Part shown: positions 20,727 to 33,117 of the stretch, piece by piece
Position numbering within the stretch: position 1 is the stretch's first letter
How the letters are laid out: each line of letters starts with the position of its first letter
Assembly (NCBI GenBank): GCA_003833135.1
Contig: QZLH01000337.1
Span: 9,741-45,222, forward strand
Direction: 5' to 3'
Origin: Oehlia diaphana
Taxonomy: Eukaryota; Glomeromycota; Glomeromycetes; Glomerales; Glomeraceae
DNA: 35,482 nucleotides
Program-made: the position numbers and the translations under genes
Notes under the pieces: generated by a model
Told to the model about the DNA's origin: nothing
Database searches by the model: none
What the model saw: only the letters and a program-made list of their open reading frames with translations

Positions 20727-21876
20727 TTAATCTTCTTTTTGGTCGTTTTCATTTTCAGCAACCTGTTCTCCATTATTCGCGCCCAATGATGCTCTAAGTT
20801 GTTTTTCATATAATTTCAATTGTTGTACTTCAACTTCTAAAGAAGCACAGGCGACTTCTACTTGAAGAGTTTGACCAATCATCTCTGTCCATTTATTATT
20901 CAATGCTTCAATTTTATTTCCTGTTTGGAGCTAATTACATATTCCAGAATAAAATAATATTAGAAAGATGATTCAATTTATTTTATCCTTTCCTGATATT
21001 TATCTACCTGTTCAGCTTTTCTCTGTTTATTCAAATCTAAGATATTCTGTTTATATTCCTCCAAAGTTTTTTGATATTGTTGCAATTCATTTTCTAATTG
21101 GTAATTGTGAAGTCTCCAAGCATTAGCTCCATATTTTTGTAGTAATTCCAAATTGAACATTCTAAGAGAAATAAAAGGATATAATTAGTTAGTTTTATTT
21201 ATTTAAAGAATAATAATTTTCGCTTCATAAAATTACCGCAAATTTTGATGTTGTAATTGTGCTTTAGAATTATCTACAGCTTTTTCCCATGCTTCTTGAT
21301 CTTCTTTATTATCAGGTTCCGCTAATTTATATCTATTTATATCCATTTCGACAATCGGTTTACCCAGTTGAACACGTTGATACTCTGTTGCAAGAATAGG
21401 TGAATCCTAAATTAAGAGTGGTATAATTTAATTTAATTGAACTATTCTGAAATAATAAATTTATTTTAGAACGTTTTTAGTTTATGTAATCAAACGTTAT
21501 TTTAAACATAATACCTACTTTAAAGAATTCGAAATTTGCTGGAAAATTCAAAGCTTGATCACGTTTCACGCCAACTGGACGTTTCTTCATCTCCTGTTCA
21601 ACAAGTTTATCAACTTTTGCTCGCATTCCTTTTATAATAAAATTAATATAAAATCGCGTGTAAATAAGTTAAGCAATGAAATAATTCATAAATATTTAAT
21701 TACGTTGGATTTGATGTACCTTCATAATCAATTTCTTGGTCAAAGTCTTGAAGCAGAGAAAAAATTATTAATAACACGTAAAAAAAAGAAAAGAAAAGAA
21801 AAGAACTTTACAAAAAAGGATAAATACATGGTAAAGAATCTATTAAAACATCAGGTTGTTCATTAATGGAATCCAT
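20727..21876 (-). CDS. BCAS2: Pre-mRNA splicing factor SPF27 (BCAS2/Cwf7)
   Basis: Six exons (21876-21828, 21746-21720, 21628-21519, 21406-21237, 21161-21008, 20930-20727) splice in frame to 237 residues, against about 225 in animals. It begins MDSINEQPDVLIDSLPYFDQ, the family start (DALPYxD). Further blocks are AKVDKLVEQEMKKRP, the WEKAVDNSKAQLQHQ segment, and NLELLQKYGANAWRLHNYQL (the conserved NLELxxxxGxNAWxxxN block). A coiled coil with ILDLNKQRK follows, then a final NKWTEMIGQTLQVEVACASL helix and a Glu-rich tail. SPF27 is a core subunit of the Prp19/NineTeen complex required for spliceosome activation. It faces PIK1 across a 197-bp divergent promoter and converges on VMA3 across about 0.5 kb of AT-rich DNA. 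Confidence 0.94.
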
Positions 21877-21930
21877 CTTGAATAATTTTTCAATAACGAA
21901 GAAAATGTGGGAACTATTTTAAAATCAGAT

Positions 21931-21948
21931 TTAAGTCATGTGACTTAA
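21931..21948. promoter_or_regulatory. Near-palindrome TTAAGTCATGTGACTTAA between BCAS2 and PIK1
   Basis: This 18-bp sequence is a perfect inverted repeat except for the two central bases and contains a TCATGTGA box at 21936-21943. It lies in the 197-bp divergent promoter, 55 bp from the BCAS2 start and 126 bp from the PIK1 start. It could be a bHLH-type binding site serving both genes; this is inference. Confidence 0.45.
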
Positions 21949-22073
21949 AAATGGTACATAATTAAATTTTTTTGCCGGGTACAAAAAAACGGCTCGCTGA
22001 ACGCATTAATGTTCTCGCTCTAATTTTGGAGAAAATCGATTGTAATACAGTTTAATATAACTCAAGCCCGAAA

Positions 22074-25000
22074 ATGTCGCAACTCCTCCTTCGGCTGTTC
22101 CAAAGTGAACACTTTAATAGTTGGATGGCTATCGAATATTTATTTAGATATCCTGATTCGGTTGGGATCCAGCATTACTTATGCAATGAACTCAAAACAT
22201 TTCCAATGACAGAAATAGAGTTTTTTTTGCCGCAATTATGGTAAAAGACTTTAATTTTCAAATAGTTATTTCTAAGCTTTAAGAGGTTTCGAGCGTATAA
22301 TACGTGTTAAAGCTTTTCAGTTAAAAAATGCTTCAGAAGGACTTTGGTGTATGCTATTGGTTGTGGGGTACTTAGTTGCGAAGTGTTGACTTTATAAGTA
22401 GACAGTAATGATAGAAATTTTATTGATTACTATTTCTAATTTTTTATAAATTCCCTTTAAAAGTCACTTGCTCATTAGCCGAACTACCGAGTCAGTTGCT
22501 TTGGAGTGTTTTATATTAGAAAATTGCGAAAAGTCTACACATATGGCTATTCTGGTATTGTGTAATTGATAATTTATTAAATGAAGAAAAGTCAAAATTA
22601 TTTAAATGATGTGATTCATTTTCTATTTTCAGACATTGTGGTATCTTCAAGCGTATCGTTCAGAATTGTCCTCCAATCCATTTTCTCCCACCTTTACAGT
22701 TTGTAAGCGTGTCTTGAATAAATGTCAAGAAATAGTATTTGGTGAAAATCTAATCGAAGATGATAAAACATCTTTAATAAATCGTGGTATGTCTCCACGG
22801 CAAGTGAGAGAAAACACTTTTCCTGCTCTTGTTGGTATAGGTGCAATGCTTGCAGGTATTGCTGCACCAATGTTAACAAAAAGCGCTGGGCAAATCGCTA
22901 TAGCGCAGGGTAGACGTGCAAGAGCTTTCAATAATACGGGAAATAATGGATTAGCCAGGAGAAGGACTCATACTGGAAATGTACGAACTCCAAAGCAATC
23001 AGAATTTTCTAAAGATGAAGATTCATCTAATGATCAACCCGAAAATCCAGCAACACCGCCTGATTTAGAAAATAATCAAAATTTTATAGATAATGAAAAT
23101 ATTAAGAATGAAAATACGCAAAATAAAACATTATTGGCAAAGGCTGAAACTCCAGATATTCAAATTGTGTTGGATTCACAAAATACTCAAGAGATAGAGC
23201 ATGAACAGATATCACCGTCAGAGTCGTCAAAAATTAATGGACAATCAATACCTGATTTTATTAAAGGTCATAAGAAAAGTTTATCCAGATCTTCATCTTC
23301 ATCCTATCCTTATCGCCGTAATGGTGTAAATACAGCAGCTGCATTCACATCGCCGTCTCTTGATGATTTACATAAAGGTAGCACGTCTTCATTAAAAAAG
23401 TATATTTCGAAAGGTTCAAAACCTCGACCACAATCAGCTGATTGTTCACCATCGAGCGTAGACCACGATGATGACGACGACTATGATGATATTTCTATTT
23501 ATCGCAATTCGACTGAAGTCTCAGATAGTACTTTATTAGATGAATTGGAAGAATATGGTCCAGAAAGACAAAAACGTCTTCTAAAAGGAAATTATTTCCG
23601 TTCGGAAATGCAATTCCTACTAGCTTTACAGGATATTTCAACAAGATTAATTATTGTTCCCAGAGAAGCGAGGCAAAGTACTCTTAGAGCAGAATTAACT
23701 TTATTAAATCATAACTTGCCTGCAGAAATCTGTATTCCTCTTTGGTGTCCGGCAACGACTGAGAAACCATATCATCATCGAGTTGTTAGAATATCTCCAG
23801 CTGATGCGGTTGTGTTAAACTCAGCAGATCGGGTACCGATTTTCTTTTATTAATTGTAATTAAATTAAGAATAATTTTTATTCAATTAGATTATGGATTT
23901 TATATTTAAAATGTTTGGTGCTATTTTTTTACATTTAGGTACCCTATTTATTAATGGTGGAAGTTCTTGAAGGAGAAATGAAGTTTGATATGTCCAAACT
24001 ACAAACTCAAAAATCATTAAAACGTCTTCATGATGAAAAAAAGAGGAAGGGATCTGTTAATATTACCCTATCCTCAGATTCAAATAAAAATGCAAACGAT
24101 GTATCTAAAAATACTGAAGAACAATCTAAGGAACAATCCGAAGATGGCAGTGGTAATACGGATAATGCAGTTATAGAAGTTTCAGAAAGTGGAAAGACCG
24201 AACAAGAAAATGTCAATGACAAGCAAGAAGAAAATGATGTTAGTAAATCAGCTGACGAGGATAAGAGCAGTAAAACAGAAAGTGATAGTGAAAGACCTGT
24301 ATCCCCATTATCATTATCAGATACTTCGAATATAATAACACCAATTCCTCGTAGTTTGTCTACCTCTTCACGTTCTTCAAAACGGACGGCATCAATCGAT
24401 AAACTCCCATCAATAATATCAGCGCCTTTAGCTCCTGTTAATGAAACAGGATTACAGGAATTAGCAACTGATACTGTGGTACGTTCAACAGATTCAATGT
24501 TGCAACCACCAAAAGATAACAGAATTCCTTCACCTGTCCCATTTGCTTCATATACTTCACATACTTCACATGCTTCACATGCCTCGCATGCCTCGCATTC
24601 CTCACACGTTTCACACGCTCCACATGTTCCTTCTGCACTTTCTGCTCCCGCTGTTTCTGCTCCCGCTGCTTCGCCTGCTTCGTCTGCTCCTTATACACCC
24701 ACAACACCAACATTACCAGAATCGAATAGTGAATATTTAAAGCACGTAATGAATCGTCGTCAGTCTAATTCTGCGGATGAGTTTGCTGAAAGAATGCGTA
24801 CTGCTGCTGTAATGCTTGCTCAGCTTAATGTTGCAAATCATGCACGCACAACTTCTACTGGCGAACCCATTCAGAGGACAAAAGCTGACACTGAAGCAAT
24901 AAGGCAAAAAATAATTAAGGAAATGATGTGTTTGGAAGAGGAAAGAATGATGAAAATGAAAACCCAAGGGGTTACTAGTGGTGCTGGAGCTAATGGTGGA

Positions 25001-26465
25001 GAAGGTGGAGGTGGAGAAATGTTGGAAGATGAGAAAAAGATTTTGATTGCCGTAAACAAAGATGATCCTAGTGGTATAAAAGAAATTATTGAAATTATTT
25101 TGATTATTCCAAATTTTATCTTCAAATTTTGTCAGATTCAAATGCTAACATTTGTTCAATTCCATATGAACAATTCATTGGTCAGCGGCTGTATTTAGCG
25201 AAGATTGGGAATCTAAAAGAGAACGAATTCGTAAGGCATCTCCTTATGGTCATCATCCAAATTGGCGACTCTTATCTGTGATTGTCAAAACTGGCGCTGA
25301 TTTACGTCAGGAGCAATTGGCCTGTCAATTAATAAGAGAAATGCAACGAATATGGCAACTGGAAAAAGTCGATGTTTGGGTTAGATAGTGAGTTAAAATA
25401 TTTCATTTTTAATCCTTCCAATCCTTGCTTTAAGATTTGTATACTTATTGGTTGTATTATGAATTAGTTATCGTGTGTTAGTCACGTCTGATAATTCAGG
25501 TCTAATAGAAACAATTGAAAATTCAATATCAATACATTCTATTAAAAAAGACGCTTATGCTAAGAAGCTGAATGAAAAAGGATTTATGTTCACTTTATTC
25601 GATTATTTTGTCAAGGTTTAAAGTTATTCTTTAATAGTGTTATTAATCATTTATAATACAATCCCCTGAATTTATACTCCTTTCTTTTAAAGACGTATGG
25701 TGATGTTTCATCCGACGCTTTCTTACGTGCTCAAGACAATTTTATGCGTAGTTTAGCGGCTTATTCGCTCGTCTGTTATATTCTCCAAGTCAAAGATCGG
25801 TAAGATTAGCGGTGGTTTCTCATCATAAGTCATGATTCTTAAGTTCATATGTTAATATTTGCTATACTGTTTAGTCACAATGGCAATCTGTTGTTGGACA
25901 CTGAAGGTCATTTAATACGTAAGTAATTTTGCTCATGAGAAATTATAATTTAATTTTCAATAATGATTCATAATATTGTAATTTCTTAATAGATATCGAT
26001 TTTGGGTTTATGCTGTCGAATTCCCCAGGTTCAGTCGGATTTGAACTAGCACCATTTAAATTGTCACAAGAATATTTAGATATTCTTGGTGGTGTTGCTA
26101 GCGAGAAGTTTTTAGAATTTAAAATGCTGTTAAGACAGGCTTTCTTTGCTTTACGGAAACATGCCGATAATTTTGTTTTACTGGTTGAAATGATGTCTAA
26201 AGGTAAATTATTTATTGAAATTTTTATAATTTTTTTAAAAATTATTTACAATATTATGCTCTTTGAATTAAACTACTTAGATTCAAAGTTACCTTGCTTT
26301 GTTTCTGGAGATTTAACGGCTACCCACTTGAAGGATAGATTTCAGCTTTCATTAACTGAACCACAGTTTGAAGAATATCTTGAAAAATTGATTATGTCTA
26401 GTTGTTGTAATGTGTTTACCAGATTATATGACACTTTTCAATACTATTCTAATGGTATTCTATAG
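22074..26465 (+). CDS. PIK1: Phosphatidylinositol 4-kinase Pik1 / PI4K-III-beta
   Basis: Ten exons (22074-22240, 22464-22554, 22633-23832, 23939-25073, 25186-25387, 25468-25615, 25693-25799, 25875-25918, 25993-26202, 26281-26465) splice in frame to 1162 residues; yeast Pik1 has 1066. Residues 1-105 form the lipid-kinase-unique domain (WMAIEYLFRYPDSVGIQHYL, HLLISRTTESVALECFILE). Residues 139-185 (FPALVGIGAMLAGIAAP) resemble the Frq1/NCS-1 binding region. A long Ser/Glu-rich linker includes a Ser-His repeat near 690-715. The kinase domain begins about 865: VIVKTGADLRQEQL, then the catalytic DRHNGN loop (about 1016-1021) and the HIDFGF activation-loop start (1032-1037). The C-terminal FQYYSNGI is family-typical. 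The enzyme makes PI4P at the Golgi and is activated by Arf1, encoded 5.4 kb away. Confidence 0.96.
24545..24645 (+). repeat. In-frame Ser-His low-complexity repeat within PIK1
   Basis: Tandem 9-bp units of the form TCACATGCT/TCGCATGCC encode repeated (T/A/S)SH tripeptides, followed by a Ser/Ala/Pro tract to about 24700. The units are near-identical at DNA level, indicating recent slippage expansion. They lie in the disordered linker, away from catalytic regions. Confidence 0.7.
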
Positions 26466-26882
26466 TGGACAAGAAAAAAACAAGAAAAGGACGGACAGTT
26501 TTTTTGGATTAGATGTGTAGAAAATATTTAGACATTTAAATAATTTTGGTTTTATCTAGAATCAAATTTGGAAATAAGCAAATTTATTCATTTTTATGTA
26601 TAATATTATCTTACAAAAATATTATCAAAAATATTATTTATATTATTTGTAAAGAAAAATCAAATTTATTACATATAATACTCAATCGGTAATTGTCTTT
26701 TTGTGTAATTATATAATATTTTTTAAAAATATCTGTTATTTTTAATAATTTTGAGATATTATTTACAAGCAAATAAAGACCGAACAACTGCAGCATATTA
26801 TAAATTAACATTATAAATATATCGAATATTTAATAGATTTATTAATGATTATAATCAAACGAATTCCACATTTGATACATAT

Positions 26883-28071
26883 TTATCCAACAGTGTTACG
26901 TCCACGAACCTTTTTTGTCCTTATTTCATCATCTTGAACCATAATATCTTCGTTATCGCTATTATCCTGGTCGGATACTTTCTCATCTTCGCCTAAATGT
27001 GGTTGAGTAATCTTATTAGAAGTTCTAGAAGACGCAGATCGAATAGTTTGATTAGATCTATTTGATGTCTTTGTTTTTCGCAATGTCTCGCGTGGCGTAG
27101 TAACGGTAGCCAACTTTTTGTTTTTTCCTTTTTTATTAATATCCTTTTTATTATATGTTTCATTTTCGCCATTTTCATCATCTTCTTCATCTGGTGATTT
27201 ATCCATCCAAAATTTAGCGTTCAAAGCGGAATCGAATTGCCTATAATATTTATTTTCAGAATAATCAATCCTTTTTTCTTTTGACTCACGATTAGGTAAT
27301 CTTTTTCTACGAGGTCTTTTATTGCTCCGACCGTCTTGAGAATCTGACGAATTATTAGAATAATCACCATCACTATCTAATTTCCTTGATGATCTTTTTC
27401 TTGTTGGTGTAGACACAGATTTTTTTCTTTCAGGTTCATTATCATCGTCTAATCTTGCAAAAAAATAGTCTTGAAATTCATGATAATACCGATTTTCAGA
27501 ATAATCAATTTTTTGTGTAGCTGCAGCTCGTGGTGGAAGTTTTTTACGACCTCCATAATATGGTTTTTCATGCTCGATCAATTCTGACGACGAAGAATTA
27601 GAATCGGATGTTTCATTTTCATCATCATCTAACTCTTTTTCATCCTCTAATTGATATTCATCACTTTCATCCTATAATATATGGGAAATGATTAGATTGT
27701 TTAATTTCTTAGTTTTTTTTTTTAAAAAAAAAAATTATTAGAAACATTAATATTACTTCTAAATTAGAATCGGCTTCTGTATCCACGTCATTATTATCAT
27801 CTTCATAAGTCATCATTTGAACATTATCAGTACCAGTATCATTTTTTTTTGGTCGACTTGGTTTTCCACGAGTTTTAGGGATAGAATTATTACTTTCTAC
27901 TATGGATTTATCATTACTCACTTTACCCACTTTCCCACGAGTTTTATATTCTATCACCACGTTAACTTCTTTATCACCACGAGTTTTTGAAGACTTACGA
28001 ACTAGTGTTGTCTCTTCAACTTCTGGTGACTTTTGATTTTCAACTTGTTTTCTTTTAACTCTAGGTTTCAT
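26883..28071 (-). CDS. Unrecognised charged, probably nuclear protein with a duplicated motif
   Basis: Two exons (28071-27757 and 27671-26883) splice in frame to 367 residues. I do not recognise the family. The protein is predicted disordered and highly charged. Exon 1 has three KTRG motifs, one within KTRGKPSRPKKN, which resembles an AT-hook. Exon 2 starts with an acidic stretch (ESDEYQLEDEKELDDDENE). A motif is present twice: IDYSENRYYHEFQDYF (about residue 159) and IDYSENKYYRQFDSAL (about 239). Between the copies lies a bipartite basic patch (NKRPRRKRLP), and the C-terminal third is Ser/Arg/Lys-rich. This composition suggests a chromatin- or nucleolus-associated factor, but that is inference. 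Start: MKPRVKRK, the only in-frame ATG before upstream stops. A TCACGTGA box lies 173 bp upstream. Confidence 0.8.
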
Positions 28072-28243
28072 TATAATAATATAATTAATAATATAATTCT
28101 TAACAAAAATTAACAAAAGAATGTTTAACGAGAAAAATTATTTTCGCGTTTAATTGCTTGAACGACTATTCTTTTTTACATGGGAAAAATTTAATAATAA
28201 TGAATTTTTTTGTAACGCTATAGTTTTTTTTGTATTTGATATA

Positions 28244-28251
28244 TCACGTGA
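28244..28251. promoter_or_regulatory. E-box-like TCACGTGA upstream of the unrecognised nuclear gene
   Basis: Palindrome 173 bp upstream of the 28071 start codon; also 89 bp beyond the POLD2 stop. Same motif as at 15467 and 33069. Confidence 0.4.
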
Positions 28252-28339
28252 AGAAACTAATATAGTCTTTTTTAGTTAGATGCTTGATCGTCGGAGATCA
28301 TCAAATTTGTGATTTCATTGTACATCAAAAATTTACATT

Positions 28340-30495
28340 TTAAAAGAATGTTGAAGGAAAATATATAGTATGACATTTTAGATTATTCAAGTTTAGAAAA
28401 ACTACGATTCCACTTTCTGCAAATGATGGTAATAAAATAATTCGCGTACATTGTTGGTCAATTCCTAAATTTATAACAAAAAAAAAACCATTATTTAAAG
28501 TGAAAAACTAAAATAAAATAAATTATAATTTTTTCACCTCTTACTAATTTTGTGGCAAATTCTTTTTGATTACCAATAAAATATACATGAGGCATTTGGT
28601 CGATTATAAAAGGATCAACATCTTTAAATGGATAACACCCTAAAATATTTAATAAATTAGTTACTTGTTATTACAAGAATTTTTCATTATAAATTAAAAA
28701 TCAGACTTACAGAGTGTGTCGGGAGCGGTGGGTGCCATATGCCTCCAGTGTAATGTACGCTCCGCAATAATAAGTCTATCCTCAATTTCTATATACTTGT
28801 ATATATCATCAATAGTTTGACCAGATGTACCAAGAAACCTATAGAGCGTATATTTTAATTAATATTTTCTCTTAAAAATAGATAAGGAAATTTTAAACGT
28901 ACGTGACATCATCAAATTTACACCAATAAGGATTAGTAACGGAATGAAAATTTGGATTTGTTCCAACTTTAGGAAGTAAATTAGAAAGAATCGGTTGTTG
29001 AGGTAATGTTGAATCAGCTGGGTCATTTTGTCCCGGCATAATATGAACGGGTAATAATGAACATAATTTTTCTAGGAAATTGTCTAAATTATTGAGCGGT
29101 TCCGCGTCGTATAATGAATTATCGTACCCATATTTTTTCTACACAAATATTAATTACAACTTCCAATTTAGTATATATATATTTACAATTATACAGAATA
29201 AATATTGAATAAATATTATAAATTTACCTGCTTCTTTTCATCAGGAACTGGTTTAGAGGTAGCCAGGCTATTACCAGCAATTATTATCCGTGCAATTTTT
29301 GAAGATATATTTTTTTGTTCCTACAAAAATTTTGATAAAAAAAGATTCTTAACATTTAAGGAAAAATTTTTTTTTTTTAGAAAATTTTTTAATGATGTTT
29401 ACATGAAAACAACCCAGTTCACCAGTAAAGTATTCCATCATTATTTGTAATCGCGTTTCCGAAATACCACTCGTATCAATGTTCAGTCCACTTATCAATG
29501 CCACATACTTATCATCATCTCTATCTTAATATGTTATAAAATCTTTAAAATATAAACATGCAAAACAAAACAAAATAAAAATAAAGACAGACCAAATTGA
29601 GACAGACCAAATTGAAACAAACCTATATTCATCTGTATCCTTGGATAAATTTGTTCAGGTTGTTCAGGTTGTTTGGGAAGTCCGGCAATACAAATATCTG
29701 ATACTTCGAATTCTCCTTGAGAATTTTCTTTTCCTAAAACTGACATAATAATTCCTGAAACAATTATTTCTTCCTTCAATCTATCACCTACAATCTTTAT
29801 TCTACCAGAATCATCATCTAACCAAAATTCATCTGTAGGACTACAATATTTTTCTTTTAAAATTGGGGCGGGCTCCCAATTCTAAAAATTGGGATCAAAC
29901 GCATTAATACACACTTATTTCACGAATCGGGTATCAAATTTGATGAAATTGAAACTTACATTTCTAGATAGCTCAGCAAGAATGTTAGGCTTATTTTGCA
30001 TTTCCATATAAACAGTCCCAACAAGATAGCACAATTCATTACGTTTGACATTCAATATTTTATTAACGTGTTTTGCTGATAAAAAAATCGATAATATTAA
30101 TACTACAAAATAACCGGCAAGGTTTGGAAATAATAGATAATACCTTCACAATCCTTCCATTTATTTCTGATAATTTTACTTAATTTAGTATATCTTTCAA
30201 AATAAATGTGAGCAAAATGTGTATATGAGTTCTTTTTATTTAGTAATTTATCACGATATTCTGGCATATCATCATAGGTTACTTCTGCGCGACTTATTTC
30301 AACTGCTTCCTTAGCAGTTCTTGATAATGATAATAGGTAATCAACAGGACTATATTAATTAAAGATAGACATTATTATATATTACTTCTATTGTAAATAT
30401 TAACAAAAAGTTCATATTAATTTGGTAAAGTACATGTCAGATGTTGAATCTTCAACCGGAAATGTGGAGGCTTCGCTTTCTTCGTCCATACTCAT
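28340..30495 (-). CDS. POLD2: DNA polymerase delta subunit 2 (POLD2 / Pol31 / Cdc1)
   Basis: Ten exons (30495-30434, 30349-30144, 30075-29960, 29881-29623, 29524-29403, 29320-29228, 29138-28903, 28838-28711, 28639-28538, 28464-28340) splice in frame to 482 residues, against about 470-490 in the family. The N-terminal region ends in an OB-fold with [10 protein letters not shown] (106-115) and [12 protein letters not shown]. The inactive calcineurin-like phosphoesterase fold follows: [10 protein letters not shown] (about 220), the [13 protein letters not shown] block (about 317-329), [26 protein letters not shown] (about 398-412) and [19 protein letters not shown]. The protein is the B-subunit scaffold linking the catalytic subunit to the third subunit in lagging-strand synthesis. 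The gene follows the unrecognised nuclear gene in the same orientation, 269 bp apart. A TCATGTGA box lies 67 bp upstream of the start. Confidence 0.96.
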
Positions 30496-30561
30496 GCAAT
30501 TTAGCTAAAATTTTTATGACGCGTCAGAAAATCGTAAATTAGTTAAATGATAATTATGTGA

Positions 30562-30569
30562 TCATGTGA
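30562..30569. promoter_or_regulatory. E-box-like TCATGTGA upstream of POLD2
   Basis: Within ATCATGTGAT, 67 bp upstream of the POLD2 ATG; followed by ATTACGTAAT, a palindromic bZIP-like half-site pair, at 30570-30579. Confidence 0.4.
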
Positions 30570-30579
30570 TATTACGTAA

Positions 30580-31883
30580 TATACTGATGTTACTAAAAAC
30601 TAAACGATGAAAAGATGAAATCGCCCGCTTTCTTCCAAATAAAAAAAAGATTTGACATCCAACAAACATATAGGCAAGTCTGAGTTTCTCTATTGAGGAA
30701 TGAATGAAGTATATATCGCAAGAGGATTTTAATGTGAGTATTTTTATACAATGATCAGTTGGAATCAAATCTATTTTTTCTTGGGAGTTTATTTATTTAA
30801 AAGCTGAAATGAGAAGAAATTGCAACGGAATTTCCCTTCACAAATGAACTACATAATATTAAGTGATGGGTGTCAAACCAAATCTGCTTCAACTTTCGTT
30901 ATAATATTTGGTCTTCTTGTTCGATATTCGCAAACGGGCTCTTTTTTCGAGGAAGGGTTAGTTTGCTTGAGTTTTGGACTTGAAGGTAGAATATTATAGA
31001 AAGGGAAGGAGAATACTAAAAGTGGTTTGACTTAAGAAATATGACCGTTTTACTTGATCTTATTTGATCAGCTATTAAAAAAAAAAAAAAATTACCATAT
31101 AAGTCTTTATATAAACTCTTCTAACAAACATTTTCTCATTTTGATTGCATTCGTTTATATCAATTATTTGATGTTTCGAATCTCGAAAAATGAACGCGTG
31201 ATCTTTATCATTTCTTTATATTGTATTTATGGGATTTATATCGCAATGAGATAATTGTTATTCAGGTAAATCAATTTGTTATCTTTAGGTGAAAAAGAAA
31301 AAAATGATGAAATTTATTAAATTAATTATGTGTTATGTATATGGTATTAAAAAAAAAATTCCTATTACAGACTATTAAAAGTGAAGAAAATACAAACAAG
31401 AAATGGTTGATTTTTTAGCTTAATTTTATTATTTTTTTTTTTCTATTAGTCGGGGAAATAGCAAAAGGGTAATCTTTGTATCTTGCACAAAAATAAGATG
31501 TGTACATAAGTATTTAGTAAAGAAGCTTGGGTAAGAAAAATATATATTCACATTACATGCTTTGCCCAATTCCAAATAGATTCTCCCAAACCAAAAAAAA
31601 AAGAAAGAAAATGGTATATAAAAAATTTGGAAGCATTGCTATTTAAACTAAATGTTTATAGTAACTCCATTAATAATAACTCCAACCCTCCCACTAACCA
31701 AAGAATAATTGATAAATTTTCCTGGATCGGTAATAAGAATAAGAACAAATTATGCATCTTTTTTTTGTTTGAGGCTAAAAAAAATTATTTGAACAAATTT
31801 AATAACATAAATCGTACAAAATAAATTCCTAAAGATCTTATTTATTAAAATTATAATATAATTAAATTAAAAATATCATTACT
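30580..31883. other. Intergenic DNA between POLD2 and ARF1, no gene seen
   Basis: About 1.3 kb. The part near 30590-31000 is less AT-biased than most spacers and may include POLD2 promoter or 5' UTR. The part at 31380-31880 is probably ARF1 3' UTR and terminator region. No open frame has protein-like composition, and I found no tRNA or snoRNA signature by eye. Confidence 0.5.
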
Positions 31884-33060
<1,177 letters not shown>

Positions 33061-33068
33061 TATTTATA

Positions 33069-33076
33069 TCACGTGA
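33069..33076. promoter_or_regulatory. E-box-like TCACGTGA upstream of ARF1
   Basis: It sits in a perfect 16-bp palindrome (TATATCACGTGATATA, 33065-33080), 472 bp upstream of the ARF1 start and at the edge of its GC-richer upstream region. Confidence 0.4.
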
Positions 33077-33117
33077 TATATAGTAATAGTTAGTTTAATA
33101 ATTGTAAATACTAAAGG

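Noticed and set aside
21555..21866. Plus-strand ORF of 103 codons opposite BCAS2
   Set aside because: Lys-rich, low-complexity sequence spanning BCAS2 exons and introns on the other strand; shadow of a real gene.
24438..25141. Several long minus-strand and alternative-frame ORFs inside PIK1
   Set aside because: They are antisense or frame-shifted readings of the low-complexity linker and repeat; no domain is visible and the PIK1 frame is family-confirmed.
25074..25198. Read-through of PIK1 exon 4 into the following intron
   Set aside because: Splicing 25073 to 25186 gives the expected kinase-domain entry DPSAAVFSEDWESK in frame; the read-through ends in an unrelated stop.
28402..28520. Plus-strand open stretch with protein-like text ([12 protein letters not shown])
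   Set aside because: It is the antisense of POLD2 exon 10 plus adjacent intron; the minus-strand reading continues the POLD2 family sequence to a stop, so the plus frame is a shadow.
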